Of a DNA stretch of 50,596 bases, positions 43,432-50,596 are shown piece by piece; within the stretch, counting starts at the first letter, position 1; each line of letters starts with the position of its first letter. The DNA comes from an uncultured Bacillota bacterium. Its GTDB lineage: Bacteria > Bacillota > Clostridia > Lachnospirales > Lachnospiraceae. Where the stretch lies: contig CATWQE010000016.1 in the NCBI GenBank assembly GCA_958352855.1, positions 1 through 50,596 of the forward strand, written 5' to 3'. A program made the position numbers and the translations under genes. Under the pieces are notes generated by a model that had not been told where the DNA came from, searched no databases, and was given only the letters and a program-made list of their open reading frames with translations.

Positions 43432-45327
43432 ATGGACAGCGTTGCAAAACATGGGATGAAGATTCAATTTAATGAGGAGACATTGAGATTTGCTTTTCAA
43501 AGAGAAAATGGTGTTCTGTGGAAATGGGATGAGTCATACAGGCCCTACATGGAATGTAAAAGTGGAAAAATTTATTTTTCTGATGCCAGACAGATTTCAC
43601 ATAAAAATTTTCAATCAGGTGTAGGAGACGGTGTTATAAGTACCTATTGCGGCTTTGAAAATCAGGGAGAAACAGTACCCTATGAGTTTCAAACTCTTGT
43701 ATGGATGGAGAAAACAACACAGGACATATATTGTGAATGGATTCCTATTTGTGAGGAAGGGCTGGAAGTAGAGAAGGTGTTTTGGCCGGGTCCCATGGAA
43801 TTTCGAGAAGCAAGAGATGATTGGTATACACTTTTAAATAATCGACAGGGTATGTTAATTCCCAATACCTGGGAGACAGAATTGGAGAGGCCGGTTTTTG
43901 ATGGCTTTTTTGGAACAGCGGGAGCCTATATGCCCTGGTTTTCTCAGGTGAAGGAAAGAAATGGGTATCTGGCAATATGCGTGACTCCCTGGAATGCAGG
44001 ATATCAGGCAACACATCCGGCAAAAGGACCATATACTTTGGTTGGGATGCGGTTTGAGCCAAGCCTTGGGAAGATGGATTACCGCAGAATCGTAAAGTAT
44101 ACTTTTTTAAGTGATTGTGATTATAATGATATTTGTAAGGTATACAGGAATTATGTGGATGAGCATGGCGGTCTGCGTACACTGGAGGAAAAGGCAATTC
44201 GGAATCCAAGAGTCAATGATTTGATTGGCTGTGCCTTTTTGCACAAAGGAATCAAGACTTTTGTACAGCACAATTCGGATTTCTATGATGGAGAGAACCC
44301 GGAGAAGAACAATCATCTGACTACATTTGCCAACAGGGAGCAGGAAATCAGAGAATTGTATGAAATGGGGGTAGAAAAGCTATATCTTCATTTAGATGGC
44401 TGGGCAGAACCGGGATATGATAACCGTCATCCAGATTACGGTCCGGCCTGTGAGGAAGCAGGGGGCTGGGAAGGGATGAAATCTCTGGCGGATACTTTGC
44501 ATAAGTGTGGGTATTTGTTTGGAATTCACGATCAATACAGAGATTATTACAGGTCAGCGCCCAGCTTTGATGAGAATTTTGCCTGTCGCCTGCCGGATGG
44601 AAGTATTCCGGAACACCAACGATGGGCGGGAGGTCCACAGTCTTATCTCTGCGGAACTCAGGCGCCCTATTATGTGAAACGAAACTTTGAGGAACTGGTA
44701 AGGCATGGGATTCAGTTGGACTGTGCATATCTGGATGTGTTTACCTGCAATGAAGGGGACGAATGTGATAATCCCATGCACCGTATGACCAGAAAAGAGT
44801 GTTATGAGTATCGCTGCCGCTGTTTTGAATATCTTCTGAAAAACGGAATTCTTTCCAGTTCAGAAGAAGTCAATGACTGGGCAGTGCCGAGCCAGATTTT
44901 CTGTCATTATGCGCCCTATGATTTTATGATGCAGAAGCCTGGTACACCGAAGCAAGGACTGCCGGTACCTCTATATAACCTGGTATACCATGACTGCGTC
45001 ATTCAGCCATGGATGATGGAAAAAGTCAGTGAAGAGGAAGATTATATGCTTTACGCATTGCTAAATGGAGGTGCGCCCTACTTGGTGCGAGATGCTGCTT
45101 ATCCAAACATTGACGGTGCTTTTGATGAGAATGTGAAAATCAGTCTGGAAGAACAGAGAGAAAGAGCGAAGGTGGTTTCTGCATTTCACGAAAAAGTTGG
45201 GAAACGGGAAATGCTGCGCCACGAATTTGTAGATGGAAATCCGAAGGTGCAGAAAACTACTTTTGCAGGGGGGAGTTCTGTGGTGGTGGATTTTGAGAAG
45301 ATGGTTTATGAAATCAGAGAAGATTAA
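43432..45327 (+). CDS. Putative glycoside hydrolase (DUF5696/GH101-like TIM barrel)
   Basis: A 631-residue soluble protein with no signal peptide. The N-terminal ~200 residues look like a beta-sandwich. The rest looks like a TIM barrel: VEKLYLHLDGWAEPGYDNRHPDYG, LFGIHDQYRDYY, LDCAYLDVFTCNEGDE and LSSSEEVNDWAVP each end a likely strand in acidic residues, as in catalytic clefts. Asp in YLDVF and Glu in SSEEV are candidate catalytic residues. It recalls DUF5696 and the GH101/GH129 groups, but I cannot place it firmly. It stands alone after tuf with no transporter beside it. Confidence 0.5.
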   Translation: MDSVAKHGMKIQFNEETLRFAFQRENGVLWKWDESYRPYMECKSGKIYFSDARQISHKNFQSGVGDGVISTYCGFENQGETVPYEFQTLVWMEKTTQDIYCEWIPICEEGLEVEKVFWPGPMEFREARDDWYTLLNNRQGMLIPNTWETELERPVFDGFFGTAGAYMPWFSQVKERNGYLAICVTPWNAGYQATHPAKGPYTLVGMRFEPSLGKMDYRRIVKYTFLSDCDYNDICKVYRNYVDEHGGLRTLEEKAIRNPRVNDLIGCAFLHKGIKTFVQHNSDFYDGENPEKNNHLTTFANREQEIRELYEMGVEKLYLHLDGWAEPGYDNRHPDYGPACEEAGGWEGMKSLADTLHKCGYLFGIHDQYRDYYRSAPSFDENFACRLPDGSIPEHQRWAGGPQSYLCGTQAPYYVKRNFEELVRHGIQLDCAYLDVFTCNEGDECDNPMHRMTRKECYEYRCRCFEYLLKNGILSSSEEVNDWAVPSQIFCHYAPYDFMMQKPGTPKQGLPVPLYNLVYHDCVIQPWMMEKVSEEEDYMLYALLNGGAPYLVRDAAYPNIDGAFDENVKISLEEQRERAKVVSAFHEKVGKREMLRHEFVDGNPKVQKTTFAGGSSVVVDFEKMVYEIRED

Positions 45328-45336
45328 GACATATTC

Positions 45337-45365
45337 TTGACACCTCCAGTATCTTGTAATACAAT
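45337..45365 (+). promoter_or_regulatory. Promoter of the PadR gene
   Basis: TTGACA (45337-45342) and TACAAT (45360-45365) with a 17-bp spacer. The -10 lies inside the first PadR-type operator. Confidence 0.8.
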
Positions 45366-45400
45366 ATACTAAAAGATAGTATTATGTATTGCAAGATACT
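45348..45400. promoter_or_regulatory. Two 23-bp PadR-type operators 30 bp apart
   Basis: Site 1 (45348-45370) is a 23-bp palindrome with arms AGTATCTTGTA and TACAATATACT, one mismatch. Site 2 (45378-45400) has arms AGTATTATGTA and TGCAAGATACT, a weaker match. Their centres are 30 bp apart, about three helical turns. Site 1 covers the -10, and site 2 ends just before the GGAGGTG ribosome binding site. The outer halves also mirror each other over 45341-45407. This fits autorepression by the PadR protein. Confidence 0.75.
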
Positions 45401-45413
45401 GGAGGTGATTTTT

Positions 45414-45737
45414 TTGATACCTTCTCAGATGCTGAAGGGAACCCTGGAAGGATGTGTATTGAAAGTTATTAGTGACAATGAAACTTACGGATATGAAATT
45501 TCCCAGAAACTTCTGGAACATGGATTTGAGGGAATTTCAGAAGGGACAATTTATCCGCTTCTTCTTAGGATGGAGAAGAACGGATTGATAGAAGCAGAAT
45601 ATAAAGCTTCTATTTTAGGACCGAAACGGAAATATTTTTCTATTACAGAGAAGGGAAGAGGAGAATTAAAACAATTTTTTGCAAGTTTCAGGGAAATGGA
45701 AGCAGCAGTGAGGCATGTGTTTGGACAGGAGGCATGA
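45414..45737 (+). CDS. PadR-family transcriptional regulator
   Basis: A 107-residue winged-helix regulator: MLKGTLEGCVLKVISDNETYG, YEISQKL, and SEGTIYPLLLRMEKNGLIEAE are the PadR domain. PadR proteins dimerise and repress in response to phenolics, drugs or membrane stress. I prefer the TTG at 45414, seven bases after GGAGGTG; the ATG at 45384 lies inside the operator and has no ribosome binding site. The HAAS-type membrane gene follows after 3 bp. Confidence 0.9.
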   Translation: MIPSQMLKGTLEGCVLKVISDNETYGYEISQKLLEHGFEGISEGTIYPLLLRMEKNGLIEAEYKASILGPKRKYFSITEKGRGELKQFFASFREMEAAVRHVFGQEA

Positions 45738-45740
45738 GGT

Positions 45741-46310
45741 ATGAAGCAGAGCGCAGCAGAATTAAAGAATCGGAATAATAGAAGAGATAGGATGCTGTCC
45801 ATGGAAAATAAGGAATGGATGACAAAAATTGTTTGTTATTTAAGAACCAAAAGTGTAGAAGAGAAAAAACTGGAGGATATTAGGCAGGACATTACGGATA
45901 TGTTACTGGAGGCACAGGACAGAGGGGAAAGTGCAAACCAGGTGCTGGGTAGAAATTATCAGCAGTTTTGTGATGAGATTGTGGATAGTCTGGGAGAACA
46001 TGAAGAAGATGTGAAATCAAAGCAAAACTTTGGAATTTTTGTAGCATGGCTGCCATGGCTTGGGATGTTTGTTTCGGGATTTGCGGCATTTCTGGCTGTT
46101 TGGAAGGGCCATGTGTGGAGCTTGGAGGAATGGCTTTATACCATGGTTTATCTGGTTTTCCAAGTGGTAATTGCACTGATGATTAAGGCTTGCACCAAAA
46201 AGGTGCTGGATGTACCGATGAAATATTTTTTTGAAGGAAAGAGGATATGGGGGCCTGTGCTGACAACACTATTTTTTCTGGCAGGACAGGGGATGTTTTA
46301 TTTGAGTTAA
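45741..46310 (+). CDS. HAAS-domain membrane protein, PadR partner
   Basis: A 189-residue protein. The N-terminal ~90 residues, with YLRTKSVEEKKLEDIRQDITDMLLEA, resemble the HAAS/DUF1700-like signalling domain found beside PadR genes. Three hydrophobic segments follow (about 95-115, 128-147, 169-188), so it sits in the membrane. It is translated with PadR (3-bp gap). Pairs like this are thought to link a membrane signal to PadR control, but the signal is unknown. The start at 45741 could also be an internal Met, such as at 45795. Confidence 0.65.
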   Translation: MKQSAAELKNRNNRRDRMLSMENKEWMTKIVCYLRTKSVEEKKLEDIRQDITDMLLEAQDRGESANQVLGRNYQQFCDEIVDSLGEHEEDVKSKQNFGIFVAWLPWLGMFVSGFAAFLAVWKGHVWSLEEWLYTMVYLVFQVVIALMIKACTKKVLDVPMKYFFEGKRIWGPVLTTLFFLAGQGMFYLS

Positions 46311-46337
46311 GTAGGGAGAAAAGATAGTGGCATGTAT

Positions 46338-46366
46338 TGTGACAGGCAGGACGATTATGATATGAT
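46338..46366 (+). promoter_or_regulatory. Probable promoter of the esterase/acyltransferase cassette
   Basis: TTGTGA (46338-46343) and TATGAT (46361-46366) with a 17-bp spacer, 31 bp before the esterase start codon. Confidence 0.5.
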
Positions 46367-46397
46367 AAGATAAAAACTACCACAGGAGACATACTAT

Positions 46398-47393
46398 ATG
46401 ACAAAAACCATGCACCTGTTTCTAAAAGCCCTTTCCGACCCGGACACCAAGCTGAATGTGCAGAAGTCCCGGCGGATTATGAATTTGAAGGTTTTAGACC
46501 CGTTTAAACCTTTTTATAGAACTCTTGATACAAAGATATATCGCGGGAATCGTGAAATTCCCATACGGATTTATTTCCCAAATGAGGAGTCTTATGATAC
46601 CGTAGATATTGAGGAGTTTCAGGAGAAAAATGCAAAGATTGATACTGGTTCCATGAGGGATAATTCCTATCCGGTGATTCTTTATATCCATGGAGGAGGA
46701 TTTGTGACAGAGAGCGTGGAATCTTATAATCGCGTGTGCTGGAATCTGGCGAAGCATACCAGACGTGTGGTGGTTTCTATTGATTATCCGCTGGCTCCTG
46801 AATATCGTTTCCCCACACAGATTGAAGACTGCTATGCAGTGGCAAAGGCAGTGTTTACAGATAGGAGCATTTTAAATACTGTGCCGGAAGCAATTACCAT
46901 TATGGGGGACAGCGCCGGAGGGAATATAGCGGCAGCGGTTTCTCTTATGGCAAGGGACAGAGGTGAATTTCTTCCTTTGCGTCAGATTTTGATTTATCCC
47001 TGTGTGAATAACAATTATGAGGAAAATAATGGATTTCCTTCGGTTATGGAGAATGGAGAAGATTATCTGCTGACCAGACAGAATATGAAGGATTATCTGG
47101 AGTATTATGAGAGTAGTCCAGAAGACAGGGGAAATCCTTATTTTGCTCCTCTTTTGGCGGAAAATCTTGAGGGACTGCCCAAAACTCTGGTGATTACAGC
47201 GGAGCTTGACCCTTTGCGGGACGAAGGGGAAGAGTTTGCAAGGAGACTGAGCCAGGCGGGGAATGAGGTGGAACACCATAGAATTGAGCAGGCAATTCAT
47301 GGATTTTTTCTTTTAGAGCCATTATACTCCGGGGTGCGGGAAGTTTATGACTATGTAAATGATTTTTTAGGAAGAGAAATAGAGAGCTGCTAA
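46398..47393 (+). CDS. alpha/beta-hydrolase, HSL-type esterase
   Basis: A 331-residue cytoplasmic esterase of the hormone-sensitive-lipase group. It has the oxyanion motif HGGG (98-101), nucleophile Ser172 in GDSAGG, Asp271 in ELDPLRDE and His301 in AIHGFF, so the catalytic triad is complete. The ATG follows AGGAG at nine bases. It is followed 15 bp later by an acyltransferase-like gene, then a zinc-ribbon membrane-protein gene. That suggests removal or editing of acyl groups in the same pathway. The true ester substrate is unknown. Confidence 0.92.
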   Translation: MTKTMHLFLKALSDPDTKLNVQKSRRIMNLKVLDPFKPFYRTLDTKIYRGNREIPIRIYFPNEESYDTVDIEEFQEKNAKIDTGSMRDNSYPVILYIHGGGFVTESVESYNRVCWNLAKHTRRVVVSIDYPLAPEYRFPTQIEDCYAVAKAVFTDRSILNTVPEAITIMGDSAGGNIAAAVSLMARDRGEFLPLRQILIYPCVNNNYEENNGFPSVMENGEDYLLTRQNMKDYLEYYESSPEDRGNPYFAPLLAENLEGLPKTLVITAELDPLRDEGEEFARRLSQAGNEVEHHRIEQAIHGFFLLEPLYSGVREVYDYVNDFLGREIESC

Positions 47394-47408
47394 GGAGGTG
47401 TAAATGCC

Positions 47409-48719
47409 ATGCATGGAAAAAGAAGAAACTGGCGTTCCCTGGAAAATACAGCGAAAATTTTCCCTGCTACCAGTGGGAAAAAAGACGAGAGAGTGTTTCG
47501 GATTTCCTGCCAGATGAAAGAGATGGTAGACCCGGAGAAATTGCAGAAAGCTCTGGACTTATGTGTGAAGGACTATTCTTTGTTCTTATGTGTGCTGCGT
47601 GTGGGGCTGTTCTGGAATTATCTGGAGGAAAGCCATTTAAGACCTGTGGTGAAGGAGGAGAGCCGCCCGCCCTGCAGCCAGATTTATTTTCGGGACCAGA
47701 AGAATCTGCTTTTTGAAGTGACTTATTATAAAAAGCGGATTAATTTTGAGACTTACCATGCCTTAACAGATGGAACAGGCGCTATGCAGTTTGTGAAAAC
47801 GCTGGTGTTTTATTATTTGAAAGAAATGCATCCGGAACGCATTCAGGGGTCTGTGCAGCAGGTGCAGTTTGATGCAACCGAGGCAGAGCTTTCGGAGGAT
47901 AGCTTCGAGAAGTATTATTCTGATGCAGGAAAGAATGAAAAGATTCCCAAATATAAGGCGCACCAATTAAGGTATCGGAAAACAGAGTATCATACCATAC
48001 ACCTGACAGAAGGAATTTTGTCGGTTCAGGAGATATTAAAAGCAGCAAAATCTTATGGAACAACTCTAAGTGTGTACTTGACAGCAGTATATTTGTGCGC
48101 CATTGGCAAGGAAATGAGTGAGAGGCAGAAGAGAAAGCCAGTGGCGCTTATGATTCCTGTAAATCTGAGAAACTTTTTTCCTTCTGAGTCTGTGCGGAAT
48201 TTCTTTGGATGGATTGATATTGGCTACAATTTTTCTACACAGAGTAATGAATTGGAGGACGTAATTGCTTTTACTGCCAGATTTTTTAAGGAGGAGCTGA
48301 CGCCTGAGAGAATTGCCGCCAGAATGAATGGATTTATGCGAATGGAAAAGAATCCGCTTATGCGGATTTTGCCTCTTCCGGTGAAGCTTTGGGGGATGCA
48401 GCTGGGCGCTATGGTTTCTTCTGCAAATGGAACAGCAGTGTTTTCTAATATTGGAAAAATTGTGATGCCAGAGGAATGCAGGGAATATATTGACTGGTTT
48501 GATTTTTATACCACTACACCGAAGATGGAGATTTGTGCCTGTTCCTTTGAAGATAATCTGACAGTGAGCTTTACCTCCTGTTATGTGGAGAGTACCATAG
48601 AGAAAAACTTTTTCCGTATGCTCACAGAGCAGGGCATGGAAGTGAGGATTATTTCCTGGAATGCAGAGAAGGGAGGACAACAGGATGCAATATTGCAGAA
48701 GATGCAAGGCGTGGATTGA
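47409..48719 (+). CDS. Alcohol-acetyltransferase-like / condensation-domain protein
   Basis: A 436-residue protein related to alcohol acetyltransferases and condensation-domain acyltransferases. YHALTDGTG (His117, Asp121, Gly122) corresponds to the HHxxxDG active site with the first His replaced by Tyr, as in several acyltransferase branches. Later PVNLRNFFPSESVRNFFGW is a second typical block. GGAGGTG lies ten bases before ATG 47409. Members of this class transfer acyl groups to an alcohol or amine; the substrates here are unknown. Its last 35 bp overlap the next gene. Confidence 0.75.
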   Translation: MHGKRRNWRSLENTAKIFPATSGKKDERVFRISCQMKEMVDPEKLQKALDLCVKDYSLFLCVLRVGLFWNYLEESHLRPVVKEESRPPCSQIYFRDQKNLLFEVTYYKKRINFETYHALTDGTGAMQFVKTLVFYYLKEMHPERIQGSVQQVQFDATEAELSEDSFEKYYSDAGKNEKIPKYKAHQLRYRKTEYHTIHLTEGILSVQEILKAAKSYGTTLSVYLTAVYLCAIGKEMSERQKRKPVALMIPVNLRNFFPSESVRNFFGWIDIGYNFSTQSNELEDVIAFTARFFKEELTPERIAARMNGFMRMEKNPLMRILPLPVKLWGMQLGAMVSSANGTAVFSNIGKIVMPEECREYIDWFDFYTTTPKMEICACSFEDNLTVSFTSCYVESTIEKNFFRMLTEQGMEVRIISWNAEKGGQQDAILQKMQGVD

Positions 48720-49350
48720 GAATCCGGCCAGACGCTGCCCGCTGTGTCAGGGAGTACTTGAGGGAGAGCCGGAACCAGAGGGACAGTTATTCCCGGATGT
48801 AACCAGGACAACGTCAAGAATTGAATTTGGATTTCGGGTATTTACCTTTGTGTGTGTGGCGTTGGCTGTGATAGGATGTGGGGCAAATATGATTTTTTTA
48901 TCACAGGTTTTCTGGGGCGGCTTTGTGGCGGCGGCTGTTGGATGTATGTGGATTCTGACAGCAGTAGGACTTCTAAAACGCCGGAATCTGCTGAAAAATA
49001 CATTATGGCAGATGGTATTGCTCAGTGGAATTTTTTTATTATGGGATTTTCTTACAGGGTATCGCGGATGGTCTCTGGAATATGCGATTCCTATTGTGAT
49101 TCTTCTTGTTTTTCCTATTCTTACGGTAATGGTGAAGGTGATGAAACTGCCGGCTGTTTATTATATGGTTTATTATATTCTGGCCTGTGGCGCCGGAATT
49201 TTCCAGTTGTTACTGCTTCCTGTAGGGATTTTAAAAATGGAGATTCCCTGCATCCTGTGTGGAACTGTTTCCTGTCTGGTGCTGGCAGCGTTGGTGATTT
49301 TTCAGGGGAAAAGCTTTTGGGATGAAGTAAAAAAGAAAGTACATATGTAG
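48685..49350 (+). CDS. Zinc-ribbon membrane protein (DUF6320-like)
   Basis: A 221-residue protein that starts with a zinc ribbon, CRRCKAWIENPARRCPLC (two CxxC pairs), followed by six hydrophobic segments. It resembles DUF6320 proteins found next to acyltransferases in Lachnospiraceae. The ATG at 48685 follows GGGAGG at eight bases; the in-frame ATG at 48661 lacks a site. The start lies inside the end of the acyltransferase gene, so the two are coupled, and it may anchor that enzyme to the membrane. Confidence 0.65.
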   Translation: MQYCRRCKAWIENPARRCPLCQGVLEGEPEPEGQLFPDVTRTTSRIEFGFRVFTFVCVALAVIGCGANMIFLSQVFWGGFVAAAVGCMWILTAVGLLKRRNLLKNTLWQMVLLSGIFLLWDFLTGYRGWSLEYAIPIVILLVFPILTVMVKVMKLPAVYYMVYYILACGAGIFQLLLLPVGILKMEIPCILCGTVSCLVLAALVIFQGKSFWDEVKKKVHM

Positions 49351-49366
49351 AAGAAAGGAATTTGAT

Positions 49367-49888
49367 ATGAAAGAATTATTAGTTGTGGTGGACATGCAGA
49401 GAGATTTTGTAGATGGGGCATTAGGGACAAAAGAAGCCCAGGGTATTGTTGAAAATGTGGTTAAGAAGGTAAAAAAAGCAAAGGAATGTGGAAAAGATAT
49501 TATTTTCACCCTGGATACTCATCACCAGGATTACCTTCTCACCCAGGAGGGAAGGAATCTTCCGGTGGCTCATTGCATTAAGGGAACTCCGGGATGGGAG
49601 TTAATCCCCAAACTCCAGGAATTGTCAGAGGACTGTCAGGTATTGGAAAAGCCGGTGTTTGGCAGTACAGCTTTGGCTCATATGGCGGTTAGAAACGGAT
49701 ATGAGGCCATTGAACTGGTGGGATTGTGTACAGATATTTGCGTGATTTCCAATGCATTGATTTTGAAATCCTCCCTGCCGGAAGCGAAGATTTGTGTGGA
49801 CGCCTCCTGCTGCGCAGGGGTGACGCCGAAGAGCCATGAAAATGCTCTGGAGGCTATGAAAATGTGTCAGATTATGGTTGTAGAATAA
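49367..49888 (+). CDS. Nicotinamidase-like cysteine hydrolase (isochorismatase family)
   Basis: A 173-residue isochorismatase-fold amidohydrolase. The catalytic triad is Asp9 (VVVDMQRDF), Lys95 (VLEKPVFGS) and Cys125 (GLCTDICVIS). The metal-site region DTHHQDYL (Asp50, His52) and NLPVAHCIKGTPGWEL match nicotinamidases, which convert nicotinamide to nicotinate for NAD salvage. That is the most likely role; another amide substrate is possible. It is 16 bp after the zinc-ribbon gene and probably in the same transcript. Confidence 0.85.
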   Translation: MKELLVVVDMQRDFVDGALGTKEAQGIVENVVKKVKKAKECGKDIIFTLDTHHQDYLLTQEGRNLPVAHCIKGTPGWELIPKLQELSEDCQVLEKPVFGSTALAHMAVRNGYEAIELVGLCTDICVISNALILKSSLPEAKICVDASCCAGVTPKSHENALEAMKMCQIMVVE

Positions 49889-49926
49889 TTGTTTCAGGCT
49901 AAAGTGTAGTTTTTTTCATAAGCATA

Positions 49927-49935
49927 TGCTATACT
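49927..49935 (+). promoter_or_regulatory. Extended -10 promoter of the second Rpn-family gene
   Basis: TGCTATACT (49927-49935) is an extended -10 element. No good -35 is seen. The palindrome AGCATATGCT (49921-49930) overlaps it and could bind a regulator. Confidence 0.45.
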
Positions 49936-49971
49936 CTTTTTATAGGATTCCTCTGTAGAACGGGAGGAAAT

Positions 49972-50596
49972 ATGAAGAAACGAAAAACATTACAGGATTT
50001 GACAATTAAGGACAACTTTCTTTTCGGTGCAGTTATGTGTGTGGAGGAAAATTGCAAGGGATTTCTTGAGATGGTGCTTGGATTCTCCATTTCGCAGGTA
50101 GTGGTGAGCAAGGAAAAGAGTATGATTTATCATCCAGAGTACAAAGGTGTTCGTCTGGATATCTATGCGGAAGATGAAGAGCATACACACTATAACGTGG
50201 AAATGCAGGTGAAGAAAAAGAAAGCCCTGGGAAAAAGAAGCAGGTACTACCACAGCCAGATGGTAATGGAGGCGCTGGCAAGCGGAGAGGATTATGAAAC
50301 CCTGCCGGATACGTTTGTGATTTTTGTCTGTGATTTCGACCCATTTGGAGAGCATTTATATTGCTATACCTTTGGGAATGAATGCAAAGAAAATAAAAAT
50401 GTAAAGTTGGACGATGGAAGTTACACCATTTTTTTGAGTACCAGAGGAGAAAATGAAGAGGACGTTCCAGCAGAACTTGTCAGATTCCTGAAATTTGTGA
50501 CGGCTGATTTGGAAGAGAGTGAAGGGGATTTTCAGGATGAACTGGTGAAACAGTTCCAGGAGACCATTCACAATATCAAAACAGACCGCGAGATGG
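49972..50596 (+). CDS. Rpn-family PD-(D/E)XK nuclease-like protein (partial, runs off the end)
   Basis: At least 208 codons are open from ATG 49972, which follows GGGAGGAAAT. The protein begins KKRKTLQDLTIKDNFLFGAV, and has RLDIYAED (Asp) and YNVEMQ (Glu-x-Gln), the PD-(D/E)XK core of the Rpn / putative transposase family. It is a different branch from the Rpn-family gene at 19662-20765, with a distinct N-terminus. The C-terminus, where such proteins carry repeats, lies outside the window. Confidence 0.82.
   Translation, partial: MKKRKTLQDLTIKDNFLFGAVMCVEENCKGFLEMVLGFSISQVVVSKEKSMIYHPEYKGVRLDIYAEDEEHTHYNVEMQVKKKKALGKRSRYYHSQMVMEALASGEDYETLPDTFVIFVCDFDPFGEHLYCYTFGNECKENKNVKLDDGSYTIFLSTRGENEEDVPAELVRFLKFVTADLEESEGDFQDELVKQFQETIHNIKTDREM

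Noticed and set aside
45341..45407. RNA hairpin hiding the PadR ribosome binding site
   Set aside because: The left arm overlaps the promoter and lies upstream of the predicted transcription start, so it would not be in the mRNA; DNA operators explain it better.
45384..45413. ATG at 45384 as the PadR start
   Set aside because: It lies inside the operator with no ribosome binding site; the TTG at 45414 has a perfect GGAGGTG seven bases ahead.

Overview
The window reads as a low-GC Firmicute chromosome, most likely a gut Lachnospiraceae close to Blautia or Ruminococcus gnavus. The grounds are the form of RpoB, RpoC, EF-G and EF-Tu, strong AGGAGG ribosome binding sites, occasional TTG and GTG starts, many sugar ABC importers without their own ATPase, and LacI, ROK, YesM/YesN and PadR regulators. 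The genus is an inference; only the class is well supported.

Layout. (1) 1-222: the 3' end of a 23S rRNA gene, then a strong terminator and no 5S gene. (2) 376-7851: a LacI-controlled disaccharide locus with a binding lipoprotein, two permeases, a GH65 phosphorylase of the E. coli YcjT type and beta-phosphoglucomutase. Two identical 14-bp palindromes, before the regulator and before the operon, are the likely operators. (3) 7855-8667: a GNAT-like acyltransferase on the minus strand. (4) 8761-16924: a second importer with its own sensing unit (lipoprotein, YesM-type kinase, YesN-type regulator, second lipoprotein, two permeases). (5) 16917-19653: a P1/S58 self-cleaving peptidase and a divergent AzgA-type purine permease. 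(6) 19662-22456: an Rpn/PD-(D/E)XK nuclease-family protein with a repetitive C-terminus, then an AlbA_2/GHKL-type DNA-binding protein preceded by an array of TTGAAG repeats spaced one helical turn apart. (7) 22536-31583: rplJ-rplL with an L10 leader and attenuator, then rpoB-rpoC from a separate strong promoter. (8) 31587-38342: a carbohydrate module between rpoC and rpsL, made of a ROK repressor and a DUF4838-like protein on the minus strand and a divergent permease-permease-lipoprotein operon. (9) 38370-43342: rpsL, rpsG, fusA and tuf, with structured leaders. (10) 43432-50596: a TIM-barrel glycosidase-like protein, a PadR/HAAS pair behind a double operator, an esterase/acyltransferase/zinc-ribbon membrane-protein cassette, a nicotinamidase-like hydrolase, and the start of a second Rpn-family gene that runs off the end.

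The genes work as several import-and-breakdown units around the core transcription and translation genes. In the first, imported alpha-glucobiose would be phosphorolysed to beta-glucose 1-phosphate and isomerised to glucose 6-phosphate, saving ATP. None of the three importers has an ATPase gene here, so they probably share an MsmX/MsmK-type ATPase encoded elsewhere. The features I find least explained by known systems are the TTGAAG array before the AlbA_2 gene, the rpsL-rpsG spacer with a possible pseudoknot, the twin PadR operators, and the esterase/acyltransferase/zinc-ribbon cassette.
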